Below are positions 45,846 to 55,677 of a stretch of DNA of 64,000 nucleotides, one piece after another. Source of the DNA: Bacteroidales bacterium (GTDB taxonomy: Bacteria > Bacteroidota > Bacteroidia > Bacteroidales > UBA7332). Location of the stretch: the NCBI GenBank assembly GCA_028687995.1, contig JAQTZA010000002.1, positions 124,001 to 188,000 of the forward strand. Reading direction: 5' to 3'. The notes beneath the pieces are model-generated. The model was not told where the DNA came from. It did not search any database and worked only from the letters and a program-made list of their open reading frames with translations. Both the position numbers and the translations under genes were made by a program. Position 1 is the first letter of the stretch, and the number at the start of each line of letters is the position of its first letter.

Positions 45846-46865
45846 ATGATTTCAAAAATAATTGCTGAAGATAAAATACAACAGGTCAAGAAATTAATTG
45901 ATCGTCACGACAAAATTGTAATTGTCACACATACATCACCCGATGGGGATGCAATAGGCTCTTCGTTGGGTCTTTTTCATTTTTTAGACGAGATAGATAA
46001 ACAAGTTTCGCTGATTGTTCCGAACGAATTTCCCGATTTTCTTCGTTGGATGAAAGGCGCAAATGATGTAGTCGTTTATGATAAATATACTGAGTTTGCG
46101 CAGCAATTAATTGACGAAGCAGAGGTTATTTTTTGCTTGGATTTTAATGGCAGAAAAAGGATCAGCACCATGGAGGCATCTATTGTGAATGCGAAGGCAA
46201 AAAAAGTGATGGTCGATCATCATCCTTATCCCGAAGATTTTTGCGACGTTACCATTTCTTATCCGCAGGTAAGCTCGACTGGTGAATTGATTTTTAGATT
46301 AATTTGTCGTTTAGGACAATTCGAGTCAATTAATCTAGCAAGCGCTGAGGCTCTTTACACAGCTATGATGACTGATACGGGTGCTTTTACCTATAATTCT
46401 GATAATCCTGAAATTTACACTATTATTTCTGAATTGATGAAATTGGGTGTGAAGAAAGATACGATTTATCAACACGTGTATCACAATTATTCAGCAGATC
46501 GCATGAAATTAATGGGTTTTTCACTTTCTGAAAAACTCAAAATCTATCCAGAACTTCACACAGCTATTATATCACTTTCGAAAGAAGAACTCGCAAAATA
46601 CAATGCCAAACGAGGAGATACCGAAGGATTTGTGAATATTCCTTTCTCTATTTCAGGGATTAAATGTTCCGTATTTTTCAGAGAAGATGAGGATAAAATT
46701 AAAATCTCGTTTCGTAGTAAAGGCAATCTAGCGGTCAATAGAATTTCAACCGACTATTTTGGAGGAGGTGGTCATACCAATGCTGCTGGAGGCGAATTCT
46801 TCGGAACAATGGATGAAGCAATCGCTCTTTTTGAAAAAGTGATGCCACATTACCTTGCACTGTAA
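45846..46865 (+). CDS. nrnA: Bifunctional oligoribonuclease / pAp phosphatase, DHH family
   Basis: 339-residue NrnA-type DHH-DHHA1 protein: THTSPDGDAIGSSLGL (motif I), FCLDFNGRKR, DHHPYPE (DHH motif), TDTGAF, and C-terminal GGGGHTNAAGGEF. It degrades short oligonucleotides and converts 3'-phosphoadenosine 5'-phosphate to AMP using Mn2+. Starts 68 bases after rnfA. Confidence 0.93.
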   Translation: MISKIIAEDKIQQVKKLIDRHDKIVIVTHTSPDGDAIGSSLGLFHFLDEIDKQVSLIVPNEFPDFLRWMKGANDVVVYDKYTEFAQQLIDEAEVIFCLDFNGRKRISTMEASIVNAKAKKVMVDHHPYPEDFCDVTISYPQVSSTGELIFRLICRLGQFESINLASAEALYTAMMTDTGAFTYNSDNPEIYTIISELMKLGVKKDTIYQHVYHNYSADRMKLMGFSLSEKLKIYPELHTAIISLSKEELAKYNAKRGDTEGFVNIPFSISGIKCSVFFREDEDKIKISFRSKGNLAVNRISTDYFGGGGHTNAAGGEFFGTMDEAIALFEKVMPHYLAL

Positions 46866-46919
46866 TGTGAATAAACTTTATAAGGATTGGGAATGCTTTT
46901 CCTTTTAACATTTTTAAAG

Positions 46920-46949
46920 TTGAATTCTCTGTCGCTTTGTATAACTTTG
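46920..46949 (+). promoter_or_regulatory. Promoter of the DUF4827 lipoprotein gene
   Basis: TTG (46920-46922), 19 bases, TAACTTTG (46942-46949); start near 46955, very close to the ATG at 46969. Confidence 0.75.
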
Positions 46950-46968
46950 ACCGCTTAAATAGACAAAT

Positions 46969-47535
46969 ATGCGCAAAATTTTTATTTTTCTGAATCTTTT
47001 ATTACTTGGTTCTATAATTTTTACTTCGTGTGATAACACCAAAACATACGCTCAACTTTTAGCAGAAGAGAAATCTGCAATTGCAAAATTGATTGCAGAT
47101 AGTTTTATTGTGATTCCTTTTAATAAAGACTCTCTTTACACAAAGCAAAATAAACACATCATGCAACTTTCAAATGGTCTCTACTTGGCCATTATCAGTA
47201 AAGGTAATATGCTTGATACTGCACGTCTCAATGTGACAAAAGTAACCTATCGTTTCAAAGGTCTAAGATTTGTGAATGATACAATTTATGAACAAAATAT
47301 CCATCTGACTTATCCAGCGGAGTTTATTTATGGGCAGCAATCGACCGATTATGGTTTGACTTTTGGCCCAACAAATATGGCTTGTGAGGCTGTGCAAACT
47401 CCACTTAAGTATGTGGGCAACGGAGGAGTCGTAAAACTAGTGATACCTTCAAAAATTAATTTCTCAAACTATCAACGCTCAGTACAGCCGATTTATATTC
47501 AAGAATTGAAATATACATTCTCGGTTCAGAATTAA
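46969..47535 (+). CDS. DUF4827 family lipoprotein
   Basis: 188 residues with a lipoprotein signal (MRKIFIFLNLLLLGSIIFTSC) and the motif KTYAQLLAEEKSAIAKLI that begins DUF4827. The second half is beta-rich (VGNGGVVKLVIPSKINF) and resembles, loosely, FKBP-like folds. The function of the family is unknown to me. It is flanked by nrnA and glmM and has its own promoter and terminator. Confidence 0.82.
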   Translation: MRKIFIFLNLLLLGSIIFTSCDNTKTYAQLLAEEKSAIAKLIADSFIVIPFNKDSLYTKQNKHIMQLSNGLYLAIISKGNMLDTARLNVTKVTYRFKGLRFVNDTIYEQNIHLTYPAEFIYGQQSTDYGLTFGPTNMACEAVQTPLKYVGNGGVVKLVIPSKINFSNYQRSVQPIYIQELKYTFSVQN

Positions 47536-47554
47536 TTGATACCATAATTTGAAC

Positions 47555-47590
47555 AAAAACGGTACATCTCTGAAAAGTTGTGCCGTTTTT
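47555..47590 (+). terminator. Terminator after DUF4827 gene
   Basis: AAAAACGGTACA and TGTGCCGTTTTT form a 12-bp stem (one T:G) ending in the T-run. Confidence 0.75.
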
Positions 47591-47606
47591 ATTTCTATTA
47601 GTTTCT

Positions 47607-47614
47607 TATCTTTG
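47607..47614 (+). promoter_or_regulatory. Putative -7 box of glmM
   Basis: TATCTTTG, ~26 bases before the ATG; no clear -33 TTG at the usual distance. Confidence 0.45.
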
Positions 47615-47639
47615 CAACTTAACTTAAACGTACAATAAA

Positions 47640-49025
47640 ATGACTTTAATTAAATCGATTTCGGGAATACGCGGTACAATTGGTGGCGTAGCAGGAGAGG
47701 GTTTGAATCCACTTGATATTGTGAAATTTACGGCTGCTTATGCTACTTTGATCCGTAAAATGAAAACTGGTAAAAATACCATTGTAGTCGGTCGTGATGC
47801 ACGCATTTCGGGCGAAATGGTGAATCAGGTTGTTGTTGGAACATTGATGGGGATGGGTTTTGATGTTTTAAATATTGGCCTTGCAACCACTCCAACAACT
47901 GAATTAGCCGTAACAATGGCTGGTGCAGCTGGTGGAGTTATTCTTACCGCCAGCCACAACCCTAAACAGTGGAATGCATTGAAATTGCTTAATGAAAAGG
48001 GCGAATTTCTAAATGCTGCTGAAGGTGAAACTATTTTGAAAATAGCCGAAGAGGAGTCATTCTCGTTTGTTTCTGTCGATGAATTAGGAAAAGTAACAGA
48101 AGATTTTTCTTTTGATAAAAAACATATTGAAAGTGTTTTGGCTTTAGATTTAGTAGATGTAGATGCCATTCGTAAAGCCGGTTTTAGCGTTGCAATTGAT
48201 TGTGTGAATTCTGTAGGAGGCGTCGTTTTACCTGAATTGTTGAAAGCATTAGGTGTGACCAAAATAGAAAAGCTATTTTGCGAACCAAATGGTCAGTTTC
48301 CTCATAATCCGGAACCACTTCCAGAACATTTGACTGATATTGCAGCTGTTCTGAAACAAGGCAAAGCAGATGTCGGTTTTGTAGTTGATCCCGATGTGGA
48401 CCGTTTGGCGATTATTTGTGAAAATGGCGATATGTTTGGCGAAGAGTACACGTTGGTTGCCATTTCAGATTACGTGTTGTCTAAAACTCCTGGAAATACA
48501 GTGTCTAATCTAAGCTCTACTCGTGCTTTGCGTGATGTCACCCGTAAACACGGACAAACATACGAAGCTGCCGCGGTAGGAGAGGTGAATGTCGTTGCGA
48601 AGATGAAAGCAACTCACTCAGTAATAGGTGGAGAGGGAAATGGTGGTGTTATATATCCTGCTAGTCATTACGGCCGTGATGCATTGGTAGGAATTGCGTT
48701 ATTCTTAACACAACTTGCAAAATCAGGGAAAAAAGTTACTGAATTGCGTGCACAATATCCACCCTATTTTATCGCGAAACAAAAAGTTGAATTGACTCCA
48801 AATATTGATGTTGATGCTATTCTGGAACAAATGAAAATTCAATATTCGCAATATGATGTAAATACAATTGACGGTGTGAAGATTGATTTCCCTGACAAAT
48901 GGGTGCATCTTCGCAAATCAAATACAGAAGCGATTATTCGCGTGTATGCTGAGGCTTCCACAATGGATTTGGCCGAAGAATTAGCTGCTGAGATTATGAA
49001 AGTGATTCGAGATTTAGCAAAATAG
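47640..49025 (+). CDS. glmM: Phosphoglucosamine mutase
   Basis: 461 residues; converts glucosamine-6-P to glucosamine-1-P for UDP-GlcNAc (wall and envelope). The phosphoserine loop TASHNPKQWNA places the catalytic serine at 105, the metal loop is DPDVDRLAI, and the C-terminal phosphate loop is RKSNTEAIIRVYAEA. Other phosphohexomutases are possible, but SGIRGTIGG at the N-terminus and the length fit GlmM. A TATCTTTG box is at 47607-47614. Confidence 0.85.
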   Translation: MTLIKSISGIRGTIGGVAGEGLNPLDIVKFTAAYATLIRKMKTGKNTIVVGRDARISGEMVNQVVVGTLMGMGFDVLNIGLATTPTTELAVTMAGAAGGVILTASHNPKQWNALKLLNEKGEFLNAAEGETILKIAEEESFSFVSVDELGKVTEDFSFDKKHIESVLALDLVDVDAIRKAGFSVAIDCVNSVGGVVLPELLKALGVTKIEKLFCEPNGQFPHNPEPLPEHLTDIAAVLKQGKADVGFVVDPDVDRLAIICENGDMFGEEYTLVAISDYVLSKTPGNTVSNLSSTRALRDVTRKHGQTYEAAAVGEVNVVAKMKATHSVIGGEGNGGVIYPASHYGRDALVGIALFLTQLAKSGKKVTELRAQYPPYFIAKQKVELTPNIDVDAILEQMKIQYSQYDVNTIDGVKIDFPDKWVHLRKSNTEAIIRVYAEASTMDLAEELAAEIMKVIRDLAK

Positions 49026-49045
49026 ATGGCGGAATATTTAATCTA

Positions 49046-49081
49046 AAAGAGGCACGAATAAGAAAATATTCGTGCCTCTTT
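49046..49081. terminator. Bidirectional terminator between glmM and the TPR gene
   Basis: AAAGAGGCACGAATA (49046-49060) and TATTCGTGCCTCTTT (49067-49081) form a perfect 15-bp stem between converging genes. Confidence 0.85.
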
Positions 49082-49090
49082 AGTGAATTC

Positions 49091-51043
49091 TTATTTGGTA
49101 GCTTTTACTTGAAAAAACTTCAAAGCTTCCATTTTTTTCTTATATACAATGTCGTTCGGCTTTATATTGCCAGCTTTCATGTAATTTTCACGAGCATTTT
49201 TTAAATCGTTTAAATTGCTATAAACATCTCCCAAAAGAAGGTATTCTTCATAATTCATTGGATTAAGAGTGATGCAATTGTTTGTTAATATGACTTTTGC
49301 ATCTTCATTTTTGCCAGTAAGTTGTAATAACAATGCTTTCATGTAGTAAAAATACCAATAAGGACTAGTCGTTAGAGCTTCGTTTGTGTAGGTTAGTGCA
49401 GTCTCAAAATCTTTGTCATCGGTTAAGAAATCTATTTGATATAGCTTCGGAAGGATGAATTTAGGATTGATTGTATTGGCACGTTTAAAATAAATTTCCG
49501 CACTATAGCGGTCATTTAATTTTAAATTTGTTTGAGCCATTAACAAATATAAAACTTCATTCGTATTCGATAATTTTTCCGCTTTTTCATAGTAGGTTTT
49601 GGCTTCTTGTAGTGTACCATTATTTTGAGCTTCAAACCCTTTTTGAATGAAACTCCAGAATTCATCATTTTTAGTTACATTGCTTGTCATCAATGATGTA
49701 AACAAATCCAAATTTAATAGTAATTCTTTATCTGTTATAGTCGCTTTACTTTGGCTAATATATTCTGTGAAAGAAGGTTTATCATTTTTGATAAGGCTAT
49801 TAAATCCTTTGAATAATAGAGCATAAGGTTGAGGTTCAGTCGCTTTGTTATTTTCAAGATTTGTTAAGACAGCCTCATTGAATAGTGCTTTATCTTTTTT
49901 GATGTTGTTGTTTAATAATTGGCAAATCACCTTAAAATTTCGATCCCAATTCATGTCAGATATCTCTTTGTAAATCGACTTGTAGCTTTTAATTTGAGAG
50001 ATTGGAATACTGTCGAAACTGCTGATAATTGATATCTTCTCAACAGAGGTAATTAATTTGGAAATCAATTCAACGTATATTCTGAAGCGATAATCTTGAT
50101 AGTTACCAGTTTCAAAAATGGAAAGATTTTGCTTTACGTAAAATTCGTCTGCCTCTTTTAGTTTTGCTTGGATCTTAGTGCTGAATGACGATAACATTGA
50201 ATTATTGGTTTTTGCGTCAAATTCAGTATTACGAGCCACATAGAAAGAATCCATTTGATGTAAATCGCTGAGGTATTGTGCTCCTAAAGTGTGAATGCTT
50301 GCTATTTGAGCTTCACTGCTCTCTTTTTTTAAGGCTTCTATTTCATTGGATAGCACTCGAATGAATGCATTGCCTGCCTGCAACGAAAGCTGATTGATAC
50401 TATCTGTCGCAGATTTATAGAATGCAAATTCACGGAGATAAACATTCTGGTTCTCTTTGCTCCAAAGTTTAGATAGAGAGGCAAATGATTGTGAGTAATT
50501 TTTCTGAGATGATTCGCCTTGCGATTTCTTAATCAGCTGAGTAAATATGTTGTAGTTTGGCCACAATGTTTGTGGTATTATCAAATCTTCAGAATCAAGT
50601 TCTTTAATTCTTATTTTGAATGCTTTTGTCAAATTTATTTCTGATTTAGAAAACGATACGATTGCGCCTGCAATGTCCTCACCAATCATGGTTGGTGTAG
50701 CAGAACTTGTAACGACTATCTTCTCACCTTGTATCAATTTCAACTCTTTCAATTTATTCTCAATATCTTTTGCGCTGAAGTACCATTTTTGTCCTTCACT
50801 CGGTTTGATAAAGAAAAAAAGTCTATTACTTTGGTTGAAGTTACTAGCTGATGGATTATTTAAACCGGTAGAGTCTGATAATTCAATTTGTATAGTTTTT
50901 GCCTTTCCTAGTCCTTTTGAGAAAATGATATCTATTTTCTGAGCATAAACTGAAGTATTGCAAAGAATTATAGACACGAAAGTCAACAAAGGAATCCATT
51001 TGTTAATCGTAATGTGTACGAATAATTTTTGAAGCAGTTTCAT
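49091..51043 (-). CDS. Large periplasmic TPR protein, unknown function
   Basis: 650 residues when started at MKLLQKLFVHITINK; an in-frame ATG 25 codons upstream would precede the signal peptide (…LLTFVSIILCNTSVYAQ) and is less likely. The N-terminal ~150 residues are beta-rich, the middle is helical, and the C-terminal 130 residues hold tetratricopeptide repeats (NEVLYLLMAQTNLKLNDRYSAEIYF, YEEYLLLGDVYSNLNDLKNARENYMKAG). Exported; role not known. It stands alone between glmM and sucD. Confidence 0.82.
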   Translation of the reverse strand: MKLLQKLFVHITINKWIPLLTFVSIILCNTSVYAQKIDIIFSKGLGKAKTIQIELSDSTGLNNPSASNFNQSNRLFFFIKPSEGQKWYFSAKDIENKLKELKLIQGEKIVVTSSATPTMIGEDIAGAIVSFSKSEINLTKAFKIRIKELDSEDLIIPQTLWPNYNIFTQLIKKSQGESSQKNYSQSFASLSKLWSKENQNVYLREFAFYKSATDSINQLSLQAGNAFIRVLSNEIEALKKESSEAQIASIHTLGAQYLSDLHQMDSFYVARNTEFDAKTNNSMLSSFSTKIQAKLKEADEFYVKQNLSIFETGNYQDYRFRIYVELISKLITSVEKISIISSFDSIPISQIKSYKSIYKEISDMNWDRNFKVICQLLNNNIKKDKALFNEAVLTNLENNKATEPQPYALLFKGFNSLIKNDKPSFTEYISQSKATITDKELLLNLDLFTSLMTSNVTKNDEFWSFIQKGFEAQNNGTLQEAKTYYEKAEKLSNTNEVLYLLMAQTNLKLNDRYSAEIYFKRANTINPKFILPKLYQIDFLTDDKDFETALTYTNEALTTSPYWYFYYMKALLLQLTGKNEDAKVILTNNCITLNPMNYEEYLLLGDVYSNLNDLKNARENYMKAGNIKPNDIVYKKKMEALKFFQVKATK

Positions 51044-51187
51044 AGGGTATAGATATAAATATATAAGAGAAGTCGATAGGAAAGTTTTGTGTTCTATTTT
51101 ATCACATCTTTTTTGCAAATATACAGAACGGATACAAATAAAACAATAAAAATGTAAAATAATCTAAACAATAAGTTTAATAAATGA

Positions 51188-51221
51188 AAAAGGCTTCACA
51201 ATTAAATTTGTGAAGCCTTTT
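51188..51221 (-). terminator. Terminator of sucCD
   Basis: AAAAGGCTTCACAA / TTGTGAAGCCTTTT, 14-bp stem, T-rich on the minus strand. Confidence 0.8.
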
Positions 51222-51240
51222 AAGGATAATAATGGAAGAT

Positions 51241-52113
51241 CTATTTGCTTAGAAGTTCTTTCATTAATTTTGGAATATCAATTGGGAGGCGTGCTACAGG
51301 AACACCAATACTTTCGAATGCGGCAATTTTCTCTTCAGCACTGCCACTTCCGCTAGAGATGATCGCACCAGCATGTCCCATACGTTTGCCCGGAGGAGCT
51401 GTTTGACCAGCAATGAATGCAACTACTGGTTTGGTTACATGGTTTTTAATATATTGAGCAGCTCGCTCTTCAGCATCACCACCAATTTCTCCAATCAAGA
51501 CTATCGCTTCGGTTTCAGGGTCGTTCTGGAACATTTCGAGCAACTCTTCGTAGTATAATCCAGCAACTGGGTCGCCACCAATACCAACACAAGTGCTCTG
51601 TCCGAGTCCTGCTTGAGTTAAAAGGCTAACCATGAGGTAGGTAAGCGTCCCACTGCGACTCATCAAACCAATATTTCCCTTCTTGAAAATGTTTCCAGGA
51701 AGAATTCCAATCATTGATTCCCCGGGTGTAATAAGACCAGGGCAGTTTGCTCCAATTAGTTGAACCCCTTTTTTCTTGAGATATGCTGTAGCTTTCACCA
51801 TATCAAGTGTAGGAACTCCTTCAGAAATACAAATAACTAATTTAATACCTCCATCAGCTGCTTCTAAGATTGCATCTCCTGCGATTGGTGCAGGTATGAA
51901 TATAATTGAAACAGTAGCTCCAGTCGCTTTTACAGCATCTTCAACCGTATTAAACACAGGTATATCGTGAACAGTCTGTCCGCCTTTTCCCGGAGAAACT
52001 CCCGCTACGATGTTTGTGCCATAATCTTTCATTTTGCCAGTATGAAAACTTCCATCCCGACCTGTAATTCCTTGTACAAGGACTTTTGTATCTTTATTTA
52101 TTAAAATGCTCAT
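51241..52113 (-). CDS. sucD: Succinyl-CoA synthetase alpha subunit
   Basis: 290 residues. Converts succinyl-CoA + ADP/GDP + Pi to succinate + NTP. CoA-binding N-terminal Rossmann domain ([18 protein letters not shown]) and phosphohistidine H247 in [18 protein letters not shown]. It pairs with sucC 47 bases upstream. Confidence 0.96.
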   Translation of the reverse strand: MSILINKDTKVLVQGITGRDGSFHTGKMKDYGTNIVAGVSPGKGGQTVHDIPVFNTVEDAVKATGATVSIIFIPAPIAGDAILEAADGGIKLVICISEGVPTLDMVKATAYLKKKGVQLIGANCPGLITPGESMIGILPGNIFKKGNIGLMSRSGTLTYLMVSLLTQAGLGQSTCVGIGGDPVAGLYYEELLEMFQNDPETEAIVLIGEIGGDAEERAAQYIKNHVTKPVVAFIAGQTAPPGKRMGHAGAIISSGSGSAEEKIAAFESIGVPVARLPIDIPKLMKELLSK

Positions 52114-52160
52114 GATTTGATGTTTAATTGATGTCGTTATTACTCTATGATAATTCGTAA

Positions 52161-53297
52161 TTACATTGCATTCACAAGGCGAATGGCCTCTTGAGCAGCT
52201 TCACTTAGTGAGCCAACAACAGGTAGATTCTGACTTGCAATAATTCGAAGTCCTTCCTCTGCATTGGTACCCGATAACCGAATCACAATGGGGATATCCA
52301 TTTTTAACTGTTCAAGAGCAGTTACAAGTCCTTTTGCAACATCATCACAACGAGTAATGCCACCAAAAATGTTAATCATAATCACTTTTACATTTTTGTC
52401 AGACGTCAACAAATTCATAGCATCAATTACCTTCTGAGGATTGGAGCTGCCACCAATATCTAAGAAGTTGGCAGGTTGACCACCAAAATGTTTGATTACA
52501 TCCATCGAAGCCATTGCAAGTCCTGCACCATTTACCATGCAGCCAATGTTTCCATCTAATCGGATATAGGTTAATCCACTTTCTTTCGCTTGAATCTCTT
52601 TCTTTTCATCTTCCGTTGGTTCGTTTAATGCTTCAATTTCCTTTTGGCGGAAGAGGGCATTGTCGTCGAAATTCATTTTGCCATCGAGGGCAAGTAGGTT
52701 TCCATCGTCTGTAATTACCAAAGGATTGATTTCAACTAAAGAAGAGTCTGTGTCTAAAAATATTTTATATAACTTTTGGAATAAATCTGCCCCTTGTTTT
52801 ACCAAAGAGAAGTCGTCAAAAAGTTGAAATGCAATTTTACGCGCCAAGAATGGTGCCATTCCTAATTCAGGGTCAATGGGAAATTTGAGTATTGCTTCTG
52901 GGTTGTCTTTTGCCACTTCCTCAATTTCAACTCCACCCTCTTTACTTGCCATGAATAGTACAGATTTGGTGTTTCTATCAATGGTCATACCAACGTAAAA
53001 TTCTTTATTGAATTTTACACCTTGTGCTACAAGTACTTTTTCTACGGTGTAGCCCTTAATATCCATTCCCAATATTTGATTTGCCGCATTTTTGGCGTCG
53101 TCAAGTGTGCGTGCTAATTTTACGCCACCTGCTTTTCCGCGACCACCTGCATGAACTTGAGCTTTAACAACGACAGGGTATCCGAGTCGTTCTGAGGCCG
53201 TGCAAACCTCATCTGTTGTGTAGCAAACTGTCTCTTTAGTTACTGGAATTGAGTAACGGGAGAAGATTTCTTTCGCTTGGAATTCGTGAATTTTCAT
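52161..53297 (-). CDS. sucC: Succinyl-CoA synthetase beta subunit
   Basis: 378-residue ATP-grasp subunit: [56 protein letters not shown] and [13 protein letters not shown] are all conserved. First gene of sucCD, with a good promoter ~160 bases upstream. Confidence 0.96.
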   Translation of the reverse strand: MKIHEFQAKEIFSRYSIPVTKETVCYTTDEVCTASERLGYPVVVKAQVHAGGRGKAGGVKLARTLDDAKNAANQILGMDIKGYTVEKVLVAQGVKFNKEFYVGMTIDRNTKSVLFMASKEGGVEIEEVAKDNPEAILKFPIDPELGMAPFLARKIAFQLFDDFSLVKQGADLFQKLYKIFLDTDSSLVEINPLVITDDGNLLALDGKMNFDDNALFRQKEIEALNEPTEDEKKEIQAKESGLTYIRLDGNIGCMVNGAGLAMASMDVIKHFGGQPANFLDIGGSSNPQKVIDAMNLLTSDKNVKVIMINIFGGITRCDDVAKGLVTALEQLKMDIPIVIRLSGTNAEEGLRIIASQNLPVVGSLSEAAQEAIRLVNAM

Positions 53298-53693
53298 GTT
53301 TAATTTTCATTTTTTTTATACACAATACAAGTAGGAACGTTATTCTTTTTGCAAAGTACTACTTACCAGTTTTAGTATAATCTTGGTTTGATTAAGTTGT
53401 TTTAGAGTTGATTAAAGAAATATTTATTTATTATGAATATAAATAATAAAGAAAAAAACAAAGATATGTATTCATGTAATATAAGCAAGGATTTTCGTGT
53501 TAAGAAGTTTTGATTTAGGCAATTTTTTATCAAAAAAACAAGTGCAATAGAAATTATACTTGAATTAATGATAAAAATCCTTTTAGATAGTATCGAACAG
53601 TAAATGGAAGGTCTAAAAAAGGCAGATGAAGACTGATTTTATTTCGATTTTATTTTAGATAGTGCCTAAAAAAGCAGTCTGAAATCGAATACA
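53298..53693. other. 396-base AT-rich gap before sucC
   Basis: Holds the sucCD promoter (53459-53488); the rest, 53490-53693, shows no gene, hairpin or repeat that I can support. Confidence 0.6.
53459..53488 (-). promoter_or_regulatory. sucCD promoter
   Basis: Minus strand TTG (53486-53488), 19 bases, TATCTTTG (53459-53466). The transcript would have a ~155-base untranslated leader. Confidence 0.75.
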
Positions 53694-54350
53694 TTAAGAA
53701 AATTGTTTGATTCTAGCTTTCCACAGTTTTGGGAAATTGACTTTAATATATATTGCTTTATTCGGAATTTTAAGCTGTACCGGAACACCAAATTTCTTCA
53801 CAATTTCAAACTCACCCTTAAAATCTTTGAAATAAAAATCATATTGCGATTTACCTCTGTTGTTTACAATAAATGATAATCTCTCATTTGTTAGAATTAC
53901 TCGCCCTTTTTCAGTCCAATTTGAGGTTGATAGTACTGCGCTGTCACTCAGTATCTCTTCTTCATCTTGAAGCAGAAGCAAATTTGTATTTTTTCTAATT
54001 TCTGAGAAATATAGTTCCCAAGTAACTCCACAAATAATTGTACAAATAGAACTTATGAGAAGAAAATTATGTAACGAAGCACTCGTGAAAATTGAAAAAT
54101 TGAACTCAATTTTTTGAACAAAGATGAATGCTCCAACAAATAAGCCCAGAAACCAGAATCGTTTATTGAAAATCCAAAGAGGAGGCTTTAAGAATCCATT
54201 AGCCATGTATATAATTATAACACTAATGATTCCAATACCAATGAATTCTATAATTTCGTGGATTTCGAAATTGATGAAAAGTAAAATAAATATAAGTAAT
54301 ATGAATAGAAACACGGAACTTAGACCGTTAAAAATCTTCCTTTTCATCAA
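53694..54350 (-). CDS. Membrane protein with C-terminal GRAM/PH-like domain, unknown
   Basis: 218 residues. Four hydrophobic segments (about 9-28, 33-50, 62-80, 93-111) are followed by a soluble part of ~90 residues (LLLLQDEEEILSDSAVL, GRVILTNERLSFIV) that looks like a bacterial GRAM/PH-like domain by its GxxxLTNxRLxF pattern. The role is unknown. It sits alone between DUF4861 and sucC, and its start MMKRKIFNG fits a membrane protein. Confidence 0.7.
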   Translation of the reverse strand: MMKRKIFNGLSSVFLFILLIFILLFINFEIHEIIEFIGIGIISVIIIYMANGFLKPPLWIFNKRFWFLGLFVGAFIFVQKIEFNFSIFTSASLHNFLLISSICTIICGVTWELYFSEIRKNTNLLLLQDEEEILSDSAVLSTSNWTEKGRVILTNERLSFIVNNRGKSQYDFYFKDFKGEFEIVKKFGVPVQLKIPNKAIYIKVNFPKLWKARIKQFS

Positions 54351-54375
54351 GTAGTAAAATGTGTGTGTGACTTTT

Positions 54376-54391
54376 GTTACTACATGGTAAC
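54376..54391. repeat. 16-bp palindrome upstream of the GRAM-like gene
   Basis: GTTAC-TACATG-GTAAC, perfect 5-bp arms around a 6-base centre, ~26 bases before the 53694-54350 start. It could be an operator or hairpin. Confidence 0.35.
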
Positions 54392-54464
54392 GAATAAAAA
54401 TTCCAATTATTGCATTAATTTTCGTATTTTTTCAAATGAAAATAAGTAATAATAGGTGTGACTG

Positions 54465-55592
54465 TTAATTCACTCTTATTTTCAACGGAATTCTAAGATT
54501 ATATGCAAACGTTGATACATAATTCAACCAATCTTTGGTCGATTCAAAACCCCATTTACTCCATCCGTTTCCTGCATAATATGAAAAATTGGTTTTGGGT
54601 TGGTATGTTGATAAAGAACAAAGGTGCTGTTTTTTGATAAAAATATTATCCCAGGGTTTTGACGAAATTACAGCTAGATATAGATTCCCATTTTGTTCGC
54701 TTTTTGGTTCAATGTAGATGGCATACCCTTTTTGTTTATTAATGATCACAGAATCAGTTGAATTTCGCATAATAATTCCAGCAACAACTGGAATCGAAGT
54801 TTTTAAGCCAATAAATTCTTCTTCAATTTTGTTGAATTGTGATCCGGCATCAAGCGAAATTGTTCGCGTTTCTGAAATCAATTTTCCGGCAACATTAAAA
54901 GGGGAATAGGTCAATCTAAAGGTTGTTCGAATAGGTCCATTATCAAGTGTTTCTTGTTTTATGAAATTAGACGCAAGCCAAAGAGAATCTTTCACGTAAG
55001 GTGCCATTGCTCCTGCACCAAGTGTTCGCCCGACTTTATAGAAATCTAGTCCATTGCCCCAATCAATATGGTATGAACCATTACCAGATAATTCCTTTTC
55101 GTAACGATCATTAATTATCATTTCGGATGTTCGTTTGCACCAAATATCAATTCCATTGCTTGGGCCATCGGTTTTAATAAGTGCAGGGCCATAAATTCTA
55201 AACGCTACACGGTCATTTTCCCATGCGTAATCATCTTTACGCTCCGGTACAAATCTGCCGAATGATTTTTTCGGATAGCTTTGAGGGATCCCTTTCTGAA
55301 TCATAAAAGTCAAGGACTGTTTTGCAGAAATTGAAACCTGAAATAGCAAGGCTTGAGGTGATTTTTTGCCTTTGTAAATGATTTGACTCGGAAATTCCTG
55401 TCCATCGGTATTAACTACAATTATGGGCTCATTCGATTTCAAGTGAAGATGTTTTGCAACCGTTTTCCATTCTATTTCTACAGTTTCGTTTGTTCGTAGT
55501 TGCGAAGAAGGGTTTTTTATTACTACTTCAAATGCGTTTGATGTAAAGAAGAAAGAAAAGAAAAAGAGAGAGAGGATTAAGTGTTTGTTCAT
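54465..55592 (-). CDS. DUF4861 family secreted protein
   Basis: 375 residues with a signal peptide (MNKHLILSLFFFSFFFTSNAF). The body fits DUF4861: RFVPERKDDYAWENDRVAFRIYGPAL and NGIDIWCKRTSEMIINDRY, then GSYHIDWGNGLDFYKVGRTLGAG. DUF4861 proteins accompany pectin and uronate genes in Bacteroidota, and here it is the last gene of kduI-kduD-DUF4861. Its molecular role is not established as far as I know. Confidence 0.85.
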   Translation of the reverse strand: MNKHLILSLFFFSFFFTSNAFEVVIKNPSSQLRTNETVEIEWKTVAKHLHLKSNEPIIVVNTDGQEFPSQIIYKGKKSPQALLFQVSISAKQSLTFMIQKGIPQSYPKKSFGRFVPERKDDYAWENDRVAFRIYGPALIKTDGPSNGIDIWCKRTSEMIINDRYEKELSGNGSYHIDWGNGLDFYKVGRTLGAGAMAPYVKDSLWLASNFIKQETLDNGPIRTTFRLTYSPFNVAGKLISETRTISLDAGSQFNKIEEEFIGLKTSIPVVAGIIMRNSTDSVIINKQKGYAIYIEPKSEQNGNLYLAVISSKPWDNIFIKKQHLCSLSTYQPKTNFSYYAGNGWSKWGFESTKDWLNYVSTFAYNLRIPLKIRVN

Positions 55593-55677
55593 CGGAAATT
55601 TAATTTACAAGAGCAACAGTTGCGAAAAGTATGATCTACCACAAAAACACACATTCCCGCAACCGTAAGCCCTTTAT

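Noticed and set aside
51044-51118. Upstream start for the TPR protein
   Set aside because: The extra 25 residues precede the signal peptide; the ATG at 51043 is better.
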